From NCBI GenBank assembly GCA_050692195.1, contig JBOGVA010000023.1, forward strand, positions 1 through 30,533: a DNA stretch of 30,533 bases, given 5' to 3'. Position 1 is the stretch's first letter. The number at the start of each line of letters is the position of its first letter. This document shows positions 7,450 to 16,178 of this stretch, one piece after another. The notes below the pieces were generated by a model, which searched no databases, was not told the origin of the DNA, and worked only from the letters and a program-made list of their open reading frames with translations. Made by a program: the position numbers and the translations under genes. This DNA comes from JBOGVA01 sp050692195. GTDB taxonomy: Bacteria > Actinomycetota > UBA4738.

Positions 7450-9276
7450 ATGAAGAGGATCCGTCTATTACTTGGGCCAGTGCTCGTGCCCGTGCTGGTG
7501 GCGAGCGCCTTCATTGGAACACAGACGCAGGTCGCCACTTCGGCTCCGGTGGGGAATCGGGTCCTTCAGCGTGCCCTGGCAATCGAGCGAGGAGAGGCGA
7601 CGCGGGCGAAGTGGGAGATGCCGCTCTCGTCCGGAGTCGTCTACGCGCTTCTCCAGGCGACGGGGGACCTCGACGCGCGTGCCAAGGCCGCTCCAGGACG
7701 CGCCGCCCGGCCTCAGGTCCCCAGCAAGGCGGGGAGAACCCAAGGGTGTTCGAACGTCTTCGGCAAGGCGAGCGGGCCGGCCAACATTCGGGTGAACCAG
7801 GACTGCGGGCTCCGCCGGCAGGCGGAAGAGGTCGTGGTCGAGAACCCGACGAATCCCAACAACCTGATCGCCGGGCAGAACGACTCGCGCAACGGGTTCA
7901 ACCAGTGCGGCTACGACTGGACCTTCGATGGCGGAGTGACCTGGGGCGACCAGGTACCTTCCTTCTACCAGTTCTTGCAGCTCGACAACCGTACGGCGGA
8001 CGCGTGTAGCGACCCGACCGTGACGTTCGACTCCGTGGGCAACGCCTACGTCGGTGGGATCCTCTTCAACGTGGCCGCCGCCGCCAGCTCCCTCGTGGTT
8101 GCCAAGTCGAACGCCCCCCACGGCGGGCAGTTCTACCACTCCCCGGTGCCGGGACCGTTCCAGGAATACGCTTCGGTGCCCCTTGGGGTGGTGGCGAACG
8201 ACAACAACCCGAACGTCTTCCACGACAAGGAGTTCATCGTCGGCGACACCACGGCGGCCAGCCCCAAGGCCGACAACGTCTACACCACGTGGACCCGGTT
8301 CGACTTCGACACGGGCGAAGGAGTGGGCGCGCACAGCCCCATCTATTTCAGCCAGTCGACCGACGGCGGCGCGACCTGGTCTCCCGGGATCGAGATCAAC
8401 GGCAGGAATCCGGACGTCTGCACCATCTTCAGCGGGTCGGACGATCCCAACGCCTGCGATCAGGACCAGGGGTCGCATCCCATCGTTGGGGCGGACGGGA
8501 CGGTCTACGTGGTGTTCGGCAACGGGAACACGCCGCTGCCAGGCATCAACCAGGTCCTGTTCGTGAAGTGCCTGGCCGCCGCGGACTGCTCGCAGCAGGC
8601 GAGCTGGACGCAGCCGGTCAAGATCAACGACCTGATCGACAACCACCCGACGGGCCCCGACCCAAACACCGGATGCCCGCCCGGCCGGCAGTGCCTGCCG
8701 CCGAACGGGTACCGCGTGCCGGAGTTCACGTCGATGACCCTGTCGATCGACACCAGCGAGAACCTGTACGTGACCTGGTCGGACTTCAGGAACGGCGGAC
8801 CGCCATGTGTTGGGCCCGCCCCCTCGGCCACTCCTCCGTGCGACAACGACGTCTTCTACTCGTTCTCGATGGACGGCGGCGCCACGTGGAGCCCGGAGGT
8901 CAACATCGCCCCCGCCTCCGAGGTCGGAGTGAACGCGCAGTGGCAGCCGTGGAGCGAGGTGAGGGCGGACGGAGAGAGGCTGTACGTGGCCTACTACGAC
9001 CGCCGGTATGGCGACTGCGAGTTCACCGGGTGCAACGACATCACGCTCGCCACGATCACCGACCCGATCTCGGGCCCATCGATCAGCTACCGGCGCATCA
9101 CCACCTCGTCGATGCCCAACCTGGTCCCCGCGAACAACCCGCTCCAGGCGGGATTCCTCGGCGACTACATGTGGGTCGACGTGGGAGCCTCACGAGTCCA
9201 CATCGTGTGGGCCGACACGCGAGGGTTGAACAACACCGTGGAGGAGGACATCTACTACGCCTTTGTCCGGGCGTAG
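7450..9276 (+). CDS. Secreted sialidase-like beta-propeller protein with Asp-box (BNR) repeats
   Basis: 608 residues. The N-terminus MKRIR, a hydrophobic stretch LLLGPVLVPVLVASAFIG and a likely cleavage near residue 32 mark a Sec-exported protein. Asp-box motifs of the S-x-D-x-G-x-T-W type occur near residues 158-165 (TFDGGVTW), 303-310 (STDGGATW) and 473-480 (SMDGGATW), and related strands recur as YVTWSDFRNGG, YVAYYDRRYGD and HIVWADTRG. Together these show a sialidase/BNR-type beta-propeller. Many Cys residues in pairs suggest disulfides outside the cell. The catalytic arginine triad of true sialidases cannot be assigned by eye, so enzyme activity is not claimed; an adhesin or carbohydrate-binding role is equally possible. 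It follows the regulator-peptide pair and could be their target. The terminator at 9324 closes the unit. Confidence 0.85.
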   Translation: MKRIRLLLGPVLVPVLVASAFIGTQTQVATSAPVGNRVLQRALAIERGEATRAKWEMPLSSGVVYALLQATGDLDARAKAAPGRAARPQVPSKAGRTQGCSNVFGKASGPANIRVNQDCGLRRQAEEVVVENPTNPNNLIAGQNDSRNGFNQCGYDWTFDGGVTWGDQVPSFYQFLQLDNRTADACSDPTVTFDSVGNAYVGGILFNVAAAASSLVVAKSNAPHGGQFYHSPVPGPFQEYASVPLGVVANDNNPNVFHDKEFIVGDTTAASPKADNVYTTWTRFDFDTGEGVGAHSPIYFSQSTDGGATWSPGIEINGRNPDVCTIFSGSDDPNACDQDQGSHPIVGADGTVYVVFGNGNTPLPGINQVLFVKCLAAADCSQQASWTQPVKINDLIDNHPTGPDPNTGCPPGRQCLPPNGYRVPEFTSMTLSIDTSENLYVTWSDFRNGGPPCVGPAPSATPPCDNDVFYSFSMDGGATWSPEVNIAPASEVGVNAQWQPWSEVRADGERLYVAYYDRRYGDCEFTGCNDITLATITDPISGPSISYRRITTSSMPNLVPANNPLQAGFLGDYMWVDVGASRVHIVWADTRGLNNTVEEDIYYAFVRA

Positions 9277-9323
9277 TTCCTTTACGGTCAAGCGTCCCGC
9301 CACTGGCGGGACCAAGAGGAAGG

Positions 9324-9351
9324 TGAGGGGCCGGCGGGAGCCGGCCCCTCA
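9324..9351. terminator. Perfect 12-bp bidirectional terminator hairpin
   Basis: TGAGGGGCCGGC (9324-9335), loop GGGA, GCCGGCCCCTCA (9340-9351), followed by T-containing sequence on the plus side. It lies between the convergent propeller (stop 9276) and Cys-rich (stop 9389) genes and can serve both. Confidence 0.85.
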
Positions 9352-9388
9352 TCGTCTCAACCGTCGACTCGGTCGAGGCTGGCCGTGC

Positions 9389-9811
9389 CTATCCCCACCT
9401 CCGATTGGCCCGCTTCACCTCGGACGAGATCGGTGTGTTGCAGAGAGCTGCGCAGAAGGAGTACCCGCAGCAGTCCTGGTTGACGCAGGCGTACCCCTCG
9501 CGGCAGGGCTCGCCTAGCTCGCAGTCGTCGTCCTCCAGGCAGATGGGCTGGAAGCACTCGCATCCACCCTCGACCGTGAGCGCGCAGATGCACGGCCCAG
9601 TGTCGGGGTTCTCGCCGCAAGGCCGCTCGAAATCGCCACAGGGGAACGCCTCGCAGTCGACGGGGTCACAGACGGGCGTCGTCTGGGCGAAGGCCGGCCG
9701 CCCCAGGCTACTGATTACCGGAGCCGACCAGGCAACCGCCGCGCCCGCCCCGAGGCGCTTCAGCATGCTGCGGCGGGAGATCTCATCGTGGACTGGCATC
9801 CCTGGATCCAT
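9389..9811 (-). CDS. Tat-exported cysteine-rich protein
   Basis: 140 residues. The N-terminus carries a twin-arginine signal, SRRSMLKRLGAGAAVAWSAP at residues 12-31, ending in an AFA cleavage site at about 42. The mature part of roughly 98 residues holds 16 cysteines with spacings such as C-x4-C-x5-C, C-x-C, C-x6-C-x-C and a CC pair, plus acidic runs (EDDDCE), and ends in a basic tail. The even count suggests eight disulfides or a metal/cluster-binding fold; no known family is recognised, though similar Cys-rich Tat substrates occur widely in Actinobacteria. Start at 9811 is supported by AAGGGGGTGAGCA just upstream. It converges with the secreted propeller protein and shares its terminator; joint function is unknown. 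Confidence 0.82.
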   Translation of the reverse strand: MDPGMPVHDEISRRSMLKRLGAGAAVAWSAPVISSLGRPAFAQTTPVCDPVDCEAFPCGDFERPCGENPDTGPCICALTVEGGCECFQPICLEDDDCELGEPCREGYACVNQDCCGYSFCAALCNTPISSEVKRANRRWG

Positions 9812-9991
9812 TGCTCACCCCCTTTGGTCCAGCGAAGCGATTCCTACTGTGGGCTAGATCGAAGCAGTCCCGCATCGTCTATCTGCGGCTCTTCTCCTAC
9901 GGTCGCCGACGTAAGTTTCCTAGTGCACGCCAGCACAGAAAGAACCGGGCCCTGGTGGACACTCTGTCCTGCACGAGCCGCGTGCCGGCCG

Positions 9992-11344
9992 CTAGTGATC
10001 GCTCTTGCCGCTGAAGTTGAATCTCCTGATCTTCAGGGCTGGCACCCGAGAGGCGGCGAAGAAGAACTCGCTGGCGATCTCCGACTCCCGACCGATCATC
10101 TCGACGTTGGACAGCGCCTGGAGGATCGACTGGGTGAACCTCAGGTTCTTCACGGGATGCTTGACTCGGCCGCCTTCGATCAACCACGTCCCGTCCCTGG
10201 TCATGCCGGTGATCGTGGTCTCGATGGGATGAACCACGTTGGAGTAGTGGAATCGGGTCACCAGCAGGCCTCGGTCGGTGGCGCCGATCATGTCCTCCAC
10301 GCTGGCCTCTCCGGTCCCGAGAAAAAGATTGAGCGGGAAGGCCCCTTCGGGGTTCGGCGGGGGCAGAGCGTGTCCGGTGGACTCGACCCCGGCCATCTTC
10401 GCGCTTCGCCGATCGTGGACTCCGCTCTTGAACACGCCCTTGTCGATGAGCGGGACGCGTCGCTTCGGTGTGCCCTCGAAGTCGAAGGGCAAGCCGATGG
10501 TCAGCGGTGAGAGTGCGTCGTCGAAGATGTCGATGGAGCGGGCAGCCACTTCCTGGCCTGCTTTCCCGCTGAACGGGGACCTCCCCTCCAGGATGGCCCG
10601 CCCTCCGAAGCCCACCCAAGCTAGGAAGCCCACCAACGTGGACACGGCGAGGGGCTCCAGGACTACTTCATATCCGCCAGGCTCGAGATCCCTTGGGTTC
10701 TGGCTGTCCCGGGCCTTCTGGAACGCCCGGTTCCCTATCGCCTCAGGATCGATGTCCGCGACCCGCCCCGCCGCCGCTTCGGCCGTCCCCGCTCCTCCGT
10801 CTCCGCCGGAGACGACCGTGGTGAGTGCAGTCCGCGTATACGGCGCGTAACAGAACTGCCCCTCCGTGTTGGCCACCGCGACCTCTGCCGCGGCCGTTTC
10901 GAACGCACCGGCTGCGTGGAAACCCGATCCGACCTTGCCGATCAGGGCGGCCACGCCCTCGGCCCGCTGCTCGGGTGTGGTTCCGGCTGTGAGCTCGTCA
11001 TAGGCTCCCTCTTTCCGGGGCACCTCGGCCTTCGGGGGCAGGCCGGGAAAGTGAGGATCGGGAGCGGCCACCTTGGCCATCTCCAGCGCGCTGGCGGCTG
11101 CCTTCCTGGCTCCATCCTTGGAGAAGTCGTTGGATGCGGCCACGCCGACCCTACCTTCGGTGATCACCCTGACCCGAATCCCCGTGTCCTCACGCCAGGT
11201 GCTCTGGTGGATCGATGATTTGGCGAACCGGGTGAGCCCTCCCCACTCGTGCATGAGCAGGACCTCCACGCCGTCGGCGCCTCCGGGCTCGAGGGCAGCC
11301 TCCGCGGCCGCCTGGACGTCGTCGGGACCGATCAGGCCAGGCAT
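9992..11344 (-). CDS. tldE: TldE/PmbA family metalloprotease subunit
   Basis: 450 residues, the usual length of PmbA/TldE. Seen: N-terminal fold with GVEVLLMHEWGGLTRFAKSSIHQ and GIRVRVITEGRVGVAASND, and C-terminal signatures LPFDFEGTPKRRVPLIDKGVF and VTRFHYSNVVHPIETTITGMTRDGTW, all characteristic of the family. As in E. coli TldE, it lacks the HExxxH zinc motif that its partner has, so it should be the non-catalytic half of a TldD/TldE heterodimer that degrades unfolded peptides and, in some bacteria, matures microcins or modified peptides. Start ATG at 11344 lies 19 nt after the tldD stop on the same strand, with a weak GAGG site, so the two genes form an operon. Confidence 0.93.
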   Translation of the reverse strand: MPGLIGPDDVQAAAEAALEPGGADGVEVLLMHEWGGLTRFAKSSIHQSTWREDTGIRVRVITEGRVGVAASNDFSKDGARKAAASALEMAKVAAPDPHFPGLPPKAEVPRKEGAYDELTAGTTPEQRAEGVAALIGKVGSGFHAAGAFETAAAEVAVANTEGQFCYAPYTRTALTTVVSGGDGGAGTAEAAAGRVADIDPEAIGNRAFQKARDSQNPRDLEPGGYEVVLEPLAVSTLVGFLAWVGFGGRAILEGRSPFSGKAGQEVAARSIDIFDDALSPLTIGLPFDFEGTPKRRVPLIDKGVFKSGVHDRRSAKMAGVESTGHALPPPNPEGAFPLNLFLGTGEASVEDMIGATDRGLLVTRFHYSNVVHPIETTITGMTRDGTWLIEGGRVKHPVKNLRFTQSILQALSNVEMIGRESEIASEFFFAASRVPALKIRRFNFSGKSDH

Positions 11345-11363
11345 CGTCGGGACCTCATCCCGT

Positions 11364-12827
11364 TCACTTCACGCCGACCCTGACGTTGCGGAACCGGGCC
11401 GGCGCTGTCCCATGTCCCACCCGGGCGACCTGGCCCGGCTGGCCCTTCCCACAATTCGGCGTCCCCCATACCGTCCAATCCTCGCCCCCGCCGACCGCGT
11501 CGCAGGATCCCCAGAACTCCGTCGTGATGCCCGTGTAGTTCGGGTTCATGTACATCTCGGCGAGCTTGCCGTCTTTGATCCGCCAGGCGATCTCGCACCC
11601 GAACTGGAAGTTGACCCTCTTGTCGTCGATCGACCATGACTGGTTCGTGTTCATATAGATGCCGTCGCGAGTGTCGCCGATGATCTCGGCGAGCGTCCCC
11701 TCGCCGGGTTCCAGGCTGACATTGGTCATCCGGATCAGAGGGAGGTTCTGCCAACCATCGGCGCGCATCGCCCCGGCTGATGTCCCGCCGACGACCGGCG
11801 CGGTCTCCCTGCTGGAAAGGAAGTTCTGGAATGTCCCGCGGTCGATCAGCGTGACGCGCTGGGCGGGGACGCCTTCGTCATCGAACCCGAACGTTCCGAG
11901 GCCGCCCGGCAGGGTTGCATCCGCAGTGATGGTGACCTTGTCGCTGCCGTAGCGCAGCCTGCCCCGATCGTCCACGCCGACGAACGATGTCCCCGCGTAG
12001 GCCTCTTCCATCCCGAGCACCCGGTCGAGCTCCAGCGGGTGTCCAACCGACTCATGGACCTGAAGGACGACCTGATTGGAGTCCAGGACCAAGGTCGTGA
12101 CCTCGCTGGGACAGTCCTTCGCCGAGAGCAGCTCGACGGCTTCCCGGGCGGTCCGCTCCGCCTCGTCGGTGAGGCTGAGGGTCCGGATGTGTTCGTAGCC
12201 CGCCGCCCGGATGTGTCCCCGGAAGGAGTTGGGAAACGATCGGCGCTGAACCTCGCCGTTGGCCACTGCGGTGGCCTCGATTCCTCCCCCGGAATTGACC
12301 ACGGTCTGCTCGATGGCGGCTCCTTCGGTAGAGGCGAAGTACGTTCGCCGCCGGTACAGGTCGAGGCTGGCCTCTGCGAAGGACATCCCTTTCACGGCCT
12401 GCATGCGCCGGCTCGCCTCCATGAGCAGGGCCACCTTCTCGTCCAGGGGCACGGCGAAGGGATCCTCCTGAATGGTCGTGGACCACCGCGCCCTGACCGG
12501 CTCCACCTCGGCGAGCCGCACGGGCTCCATGGGAAGGCGGGCAGCAGCCCTGGCGATGGCCACGGCCAGCTTCGAAGTCCGCTCGATCTCGGGCTCCTCG
12601 GTCCGCGCGGTGGCTGCGAAGCCCCAGTAGCCGTTCACCAGAACGCGGACCCCGATGCCTTGAGACAGAGACCGGTCGATCCCCTCCATCTCCTGGTTCT
12701 TCACCGTGAGGGACTCGGACTCCTCGGAGACGAAGCGACCGTCGGCGTATCCCGCTCCTGCCGTTCGGGCGGCCTCAACGGCCTGCTGGACGACTTCGAT
12801 CAACTCGACCTCCCCGGCTGGGATCAC
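11364..12827 (-). CDS. tldD: TldD family zinc metalloprotease
   Basis: 487 residues, full length. The zinc motif HESVGH is at residues 258-263 followed by PLELDR, and the family signatures GTFGFDDEGVPAQRVTLIDRG, GDTRDGIYM and a C-terminal NCGKGQPGQ with GHGTAPARFRNVRVG are present. TldD forms the catalytic half of the TldD/TldE protease; it cleaves small unfolded peptides inside a closed chamber in the cytoplasm. The start is a GTG at 12827; an ATG two bases upstream is out of frame. No ribosome binding site is visible. The gene is first in the tldD-tldE operon and divergent from the SDR gene, with 94 bp between the start codons. No RiPP precursor gene is evident nearby, so a housekeeping role is the default view. 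Confidence 0.95.
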   Translation of the reverse strand: MIPAGEVELIEVVQQAVEAARTAGAGYADGRFVSEESESLTVKNQEMEGIDRSLSQGIGVRVLVNGYWGFAATARTEEPEIERTSKLAVAIARAAARLPMEPVRLAEVEPVRARWSTTIQEDPFAVPLDEKVALLMEASRRMQAVKGMSFAEASLDLYRRRTYFASTEGAAIEQTVVNSGGGIEATAVANGEVQRRSFPNSFRGHIRAAGYEHIRTLSLTDEAERTAREAVELLSAKDCPSEVTTLVLDSNQVVLQVHESVGHPLELDRVLGMEEAYAGTSFVGVDDRGRLRYGSDKVTITADATLPGGLGTFGFDDEGVPAQRVTLIDRGTFQNFLSSRETAPVVGGTSAGAMRADGWQNLPLIRMTNVSLEPGEGTLAEIIGDTRDGIYMNTNQSWSIDDKRVNFQFGCEIAWRIKDGKLAEMYMNPNYTGITTEFWGSCDAVGGGEDWTVWGTPNCGKGQPGQVARVGHGTAPARFRNVRVGVK

Positions 12828-12921
12828 ATTTGGGCGGCGGTCGCGGCGAAGCCTACCTCAGCGGGTTGGAGTTGGGGTAGCGTTCCCGCCGAACGGGATT
12901 CGAGCGAGGAGACCGTTGGAT

Positions 12922-13890
12922 ATGGGCATGCTCGAGGGGAAGGTGGCGGTGATCACCGGGGCCGGCCGGGGGATCGGGCGGGGGGAGGCCCTGCTGTTCG
13001 CCCGAGAAGGGGCCCTGGTGGTCGTGAACGACCTGGGAGGCGATTGGGACGGAAGCGGATCGGATCCCCGCCCGGCGTCCCAGGTCGTCGAGGAGATCCG
13101 GGCGGCGGGCGGAGAGGCCGTCGCCCACTTCGAAGACATCTCGGAGCCCTCTGGCGCGGATTCGCTGATCCGACTGGCCCTCGAGGCGTGGGGCCGACTG
13201 GACGTGGTGGTCAACAATGCCGGGATCCTTCGGGATCGGATGGTCTTCAACATGTCGGTCGAGGAGTGGGACGCCGTGATCAAGGTGCACCTGCGAGGCC
13301 ACTTCCTGGTGACGAGGGCGGCCTGCGCCCACTGGCGCGACCGTGCGAAGGGGGGCGATCGGGTCAGCGGGCGCATCATCAACACCTCCTCGACGTCCGG
13401 CATCCTGGGGAACGTCGGCCAGTCCAACTACGGAGCGGCCAAGGCGGGGATCGCCGCCTTCAGCGCCATCGTGGCCATGGAGATGCAGCGGTACGGGGTG
13501 ACCGTGAACGCCATCGCCCCGGGGGCCCGGACCCGGATGACCGAGAAGACCTTTGGGGAGCTGCGCATACCCGAGGGCGAGTTCGACGCGCTCTCACCCG
13601 ACAACATCGCTCCCCTCGTGGCCTATCTGGCGACCGATCGCGCCGCCCACATCACCGGGCAGCTCTTCTACGTCCAGGGCGGGCTGATCCAGTTGTACCA
13701 GGGATGGACACCGATCGCGCAGATCCAGAAGGAAGAGCGATGGACTCCGGCCGAGCTCTCGGAGCGGGTGGGCGAACTGTTCGAGGATAGGTCCACCGTG
13801 TACTCGCCCCAGCGGTCTCCCCTCCGGCGGGTCGCGGGCATCGGGGGTGAGGGGGCCACGGCCGGACCGGCCGAGGAGAGGGAACCGTGA
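12922..13890 (+). CDS. SDR-family NAD(P)-dependent oxidoreductase
   Basis: 322 residues. The Rossmann glycine motif TGAGRGIG is at residues 12-19, NNAG at 98-101 and the catalytic Ser (within NTSSTSG near 155-160), Tyr170 and Lys174 (YGAAK) are intact. The early stretch VVVNDLGGDWDGSGSDPRPA, followed by VVEEIRAAGGEAV, resembles the hydroxyacyl-CoA dehydrogenase domain of multifunctional enzyme type 2 and related short-chain dehydrogenases acting on acyl-CoA or steroid-like substrates. A C-terminal tail of about 60 residues goes beyond the basic SDR fold. Start at 12922 follows GAGGAG by 10 nt; a second ATG at 12928 would be farther from it. A TAGCGT -10 lies at 12878-12883. The stop TGA overlaps the next gene's ATG. 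Confidence 0.9.
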   Translation: MGMLEGKVAVITGAGRGIGRGEALLFAREGALVVVNDLGGDWDGSGSDPRPASQVVEEIRAAGGEAVAHFEDISEPSGADSLIRLALEAWGRLDVVVNNAGILRDRMVFNMSVEEWDAVIKVHLRGHFLVTRAACAHWRDRAKGGDRVSGRIINTSSTSGILGNVGQSNYGAAKAGIAAFSAIVAMEMQRYGVTVNAIAPGARTRMTEKTFGELRIPEGEFDALSPDNIAPLVAYLATDRAAHITGQLFYVQGGLIQLYQGWTPIAQIQKEERWTPAELSERVGELFEDRSTVYSPQRSPLRRVAGIGGEGATAGPAEEREP

Positions 13891-15071
13891 TGGCCACCTA
13901 CTTCGAGGACGTGACGCTGTTCGACGGCCTGACCGTGAAGCGGAAGGCCGGTGTGCTGGTCGCCGACGGGGTGGTCCAGTGGGTGGGAGCCCATTCCCGG
14001 GCTCCGCGCGCTGCACGGGGCGCCACGCCGGTCGATGGACGCGACCGCTCGGTAAGCCCCGGGCTGATCGACTCCCACGTGCACCTGTGCTTCGACGGGG
14101 AGGCCGACTTCGTCCGGGAGGCCGAGGCCACCGAGCCCTACGCCGCCGTGAAGTGCGTGCGCAACGGGGAGCGCCATCTGGCGGCCGGCGTCACGACGGT
14201 TCGCGACCTGGGCGGACTCGGTGCGGTGGTCTGCGAGGTGGCCAGGGCGATCGCAGACGGGCGCGCGAAGGGCCCCAGAGTGGTGGCCTCGGGACGGGCC
14301 ATCACCATCACGGGCGGCCACGGCTGGAACACCTTCGCTCGCCAGGCGGACGGGCCGGAGGGGATGCGAGTGGCCGTGAGGGAGCAACTGCGGGCAGGCG
14401 CCCGGTCCGTGAAGATCGTGGCCACAGGCGGCGTCCTCACGCCCGCCATCCCGGTCGACTTCTCTGCCTTCACTGCGGCGGAGATCGACGCGGCAGTGGA
14501 TGAGGCCCACAAGTGGGGGGTGCCGATCGCAGCGCATGCCATCGGCCAGGCCGGGATCGAGGGGTGCGTGCGGGCCGGCGTCGACTCGATCGAGCACGGT
14601 TCGCAGATAACCAATGAGATCGCTCGGGCTATGAAGGAGCGGGGGACCTTCCACGTCCCCACCATCAGCGCCCTTCGCGGGATCGTCGACCATCCGGAGG
14701 ACGTTCCGGCGTATGCCGTCGAGAAAGGCAGACAGATCATGGACATGGCGCGGGACGCCCTCGGCCGCACCTCCCGGGCCGGTGTGCGCCATGCGTGCGG
14801 GACCGACGCCGGAACGCCGCACAACCCTCACGGAGGCGCACCCCTGGAGGTGATCCGAATGGTGGAGTGGGGTCTCTCGCCTTTGAAGGCCATGCGGGCG
14901 GGGACGTCGGGGGCCGCAGATCTCCTGCGATTGCCCGGGGTCGGTCGGGTCTCCGCAGGCTCCTTCGCCGATCTCGTGCTGTGGGACGGGGATCCTCTCG
15001 CCGATCTCAGGGCGCTCCTCTCTCCGCGCCTGGTGATGATGTCGGGCCGGGTGGTGGCGGGTTCGCCCTAG
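13890..15071 (+). CDS. Metal-dependent amidohydrolase (imidazolonepropionase/prolidase-like)
   Basis: 393 residues from the ATG that overlaps the SDR stop by one base; an in-frame GTG lies directly before it and either could be used with the GGAGAGG site. The metal ligands of a binuclear amidohydrolase are visible: HVH at residues 63-65, the probable carboxylated Lys175 in VKIVATGG, His216 (AAHAIG), His236 (IEHGS) and Asp306 (GTDAGTP). The N- and C-terminal beta-sandwich parts (VLVADGVVQWVG and GSFADLVLWDGDPLADL) are those of the subgroup including imidazolonepropionase-like and Xaa-Pro/organophosphate-type hydrolases. The substrate is unknown. Coupling with the SDR suggests a shared catabolic route, but nothing here fixes it. 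Confidence 0.9.
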   Translation: MATYFEDVTLFDGLTVKRKAGVLVADGVVQWVGAHSRAPRAARGATPVDGRDRSVSPGLIDSHVHLCFDGEADFVREAEATEPYAAVKCVRNGERHLAAGVTTVRDLGGLGAVVCEVARAIADGRAKGPRVVASGRAITITGGHGWNTFARQADGPEGMRVAVREQLRAGARSVKIVATGGVLTPAIPVDFSAFTAAEIDAAVDEAHKWGVPIAAHAIGQAGIEGCVRAGVDSIEHGSQITNEIARAMKERGTFHVPTISALRGIVDHPEDVPAYAVEKGRQIMDMARDALGRTSRAGVRHACGTDAGTPHNPHGGAPLEVIRMVEWGLSPLKAMRAGTSGAADLLRLPGVGRVSAGSFADLVLWDGDPLADLRALLSPRLVMMSGRVVAGSP

Positions 15072-15115
15072 CAATCGGGCTGTTCGTCCAGGTCACGGGA
15101 TGTCAGACCCCGTCC

Positions 15116-15121
15116 GTAGAG
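15116..15121 (+). promoter_or_regulatory. -10 box TAGAGT upstream of rmuC
   Basis: TAGAGT in the 80-bp gap after the amidohydrolase gene; the predicted transcript start near 15128 leaves about 24 nt containing GGGAGG before the GTG at 15152. No clear -35. Confidence 0.4.
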
Positions 15122-15151
15122 TGGAGCGAACGGCCGGTCGGGAGGTCAAGT

Positions 15152-16123
15152 GTGATCCGGGTGATCGTCTTCACTGCTGTGGTGGTTGGGGTCGGAGTGG
15201 CCCTGATCTGGTTCGCCGTGGCCGCGCTTCGCCGCTCGCTCGACCTTCGGCTTGCCACGACGGACGCGGAGCTGCGCCGGCTCGGGGACGCGAGCATCTG
15301 GCGAGAGCGCGGGTCGGACCTGATGCGCCAGGAAGTGTCGGCCTTCCGAAACGCGCTCGAGCAGATGAGGATCCGGGAGGAGGAGCGCCGGGCGAGGGAG
15401 GAAGAAGGGTGGGCGACCCTGCACCGTGTGGCGGCTGTCTTGGCGGGTAGCCAGAGGACCGGCCGGGCCGGCGAGAACGTGCTGCGAGAGTCGCTTGCTC
15501 ACCTCCCCCCCTCTATGGTCGTGACGGACTTCCGGGTGAACGGACGGGTGGTCGAGTTCGGTCTGGTGCTCCCCGACGGACGAAGGTTGCCGGTGGATTC
15601 GAAGTGGCCCGCGCAGCGAGAGCTTCGGGCGCTGGCCGAGACGTCGGACCCGTCCGAGCGTGACCGGCTCATCCGGCTCGTGGAGAGAGCCGTGGTGGAG
15701 CGGGCCCGGGAGGTGTCCGGCTATCGCGATCCGGCCATCACCGCCCCTGTAGGCGTGGCAGCCGTACCCGATGCTGCCTACGCGGTCTTGCGCCGGGCGC
15801 ATGCCGAAGCATATCGGGAGGGAGTCATCGTCATCCCGTACTCCATGGCCCTTCCGGTCGTCCTGTTTCTTCACAGCATCGTGGCTCGGTTCGGTGCTAC
15901 TGGCGATGTGGACGCATGTCTTGCCGAGCTGACTATTGCGATGGATACCGTGGAGGCAACGCTGGAGAACAGGCTGGCAAAGGCCTCCTCGATGTTGCGG
16001 GGAGGCATCGAGGAACTACGCGGCCAGATGGGGAAGGCTCGCGCCACCCTGTCGCGAGCCAGAGAGGTGGAGGGCCAGCCGTCCGAGCACGAGCGACCTC
16101 ATCTGGTCGGACTCCACCCATGA
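15152..16123 (+). CDS. rmuC: RmuC family DNA recombination protein
   Basis: 323 residues from a GTG preceded by GGGAGG. An N-terminal membrane anchor (residues 3-25, VIVFTAVVVGVGVALIWFAV) leads into a charged coiled coil (about 30-90, with EEERRAREEE), then the RmuC core: GRAGENVLRESL near 104-115, FRVNGRVVEFGLVL near 127-140 and the conserved LPVDSKWP near 146-153, whose Asp-Ser-Lys belongs to the PD-(D/E)XK-like fold. RmuC proteins limit inversion or rearrangement at inverted repeats in E. coli, and a nuclease role is presumed. The protein is shorter than E. coli RmuC (475 residues), mainly in the coiled coil. It is separated from the amidohydrolase gene by 80 bp with its own -10. Confidence 0.88.
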   Translation: MIRVIVFTAVVVGVGVALIWFAVAALRRSLDLRLATTDAELRRLGDASIWRERGSDLMRQEVSAFRNALEQMRIREEERRAREEEGWATLHRVAAVLAGSQRTGRAGENVLRESLAHLPPSMVVTDFRVNGRVVEFGLVLPDGRRLPVDSKWPAQRELRALAETSDPSERDRLIRLVERAVVERAREVSGYRDPAITAPVGVAAVPDAAYAVLRRAHAEAYREGVIVIPYSMALPVVLFLHSIVARFGATGDVDACLAELTIAMDTVEATLENRLAKASSMLRGGIEELRGQMGKARATLSRAREVEGQPSEHERPHLVGLHP

Positions 16124-16164
16124 GGCGCCAGGCCCCAGTACCCTCCCGTCGCCCGGGAGTTGGG

Positions 16165-16170
16165 TATTCT
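16165..16170 (+). promoter_or_regulatory. -10 box TATTCT of a probably leaderless gene
   Basis: TATTCT ends 8 nt before the ATG at 16179. No Shine-Dalgarno sequence is visible. Confidence 0.5.
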
Positions 16171-16178
16171 CCGCCGGC

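Noticed and set aside
12039..13790. 583-codon plus-strand frame spanning tldD and the SDR gene
   Set aside because: It is antisense to tldD and out of frame with the SDR; it consists of Arg/Gly-rich shadow sequence typical of high-GC DNA.
13668..15074. 468-codon minus-strand frame
   Set aside because: It mirrors the amidohydrolase gene, which has all its metal ligands; the reverse frame shows no domain.
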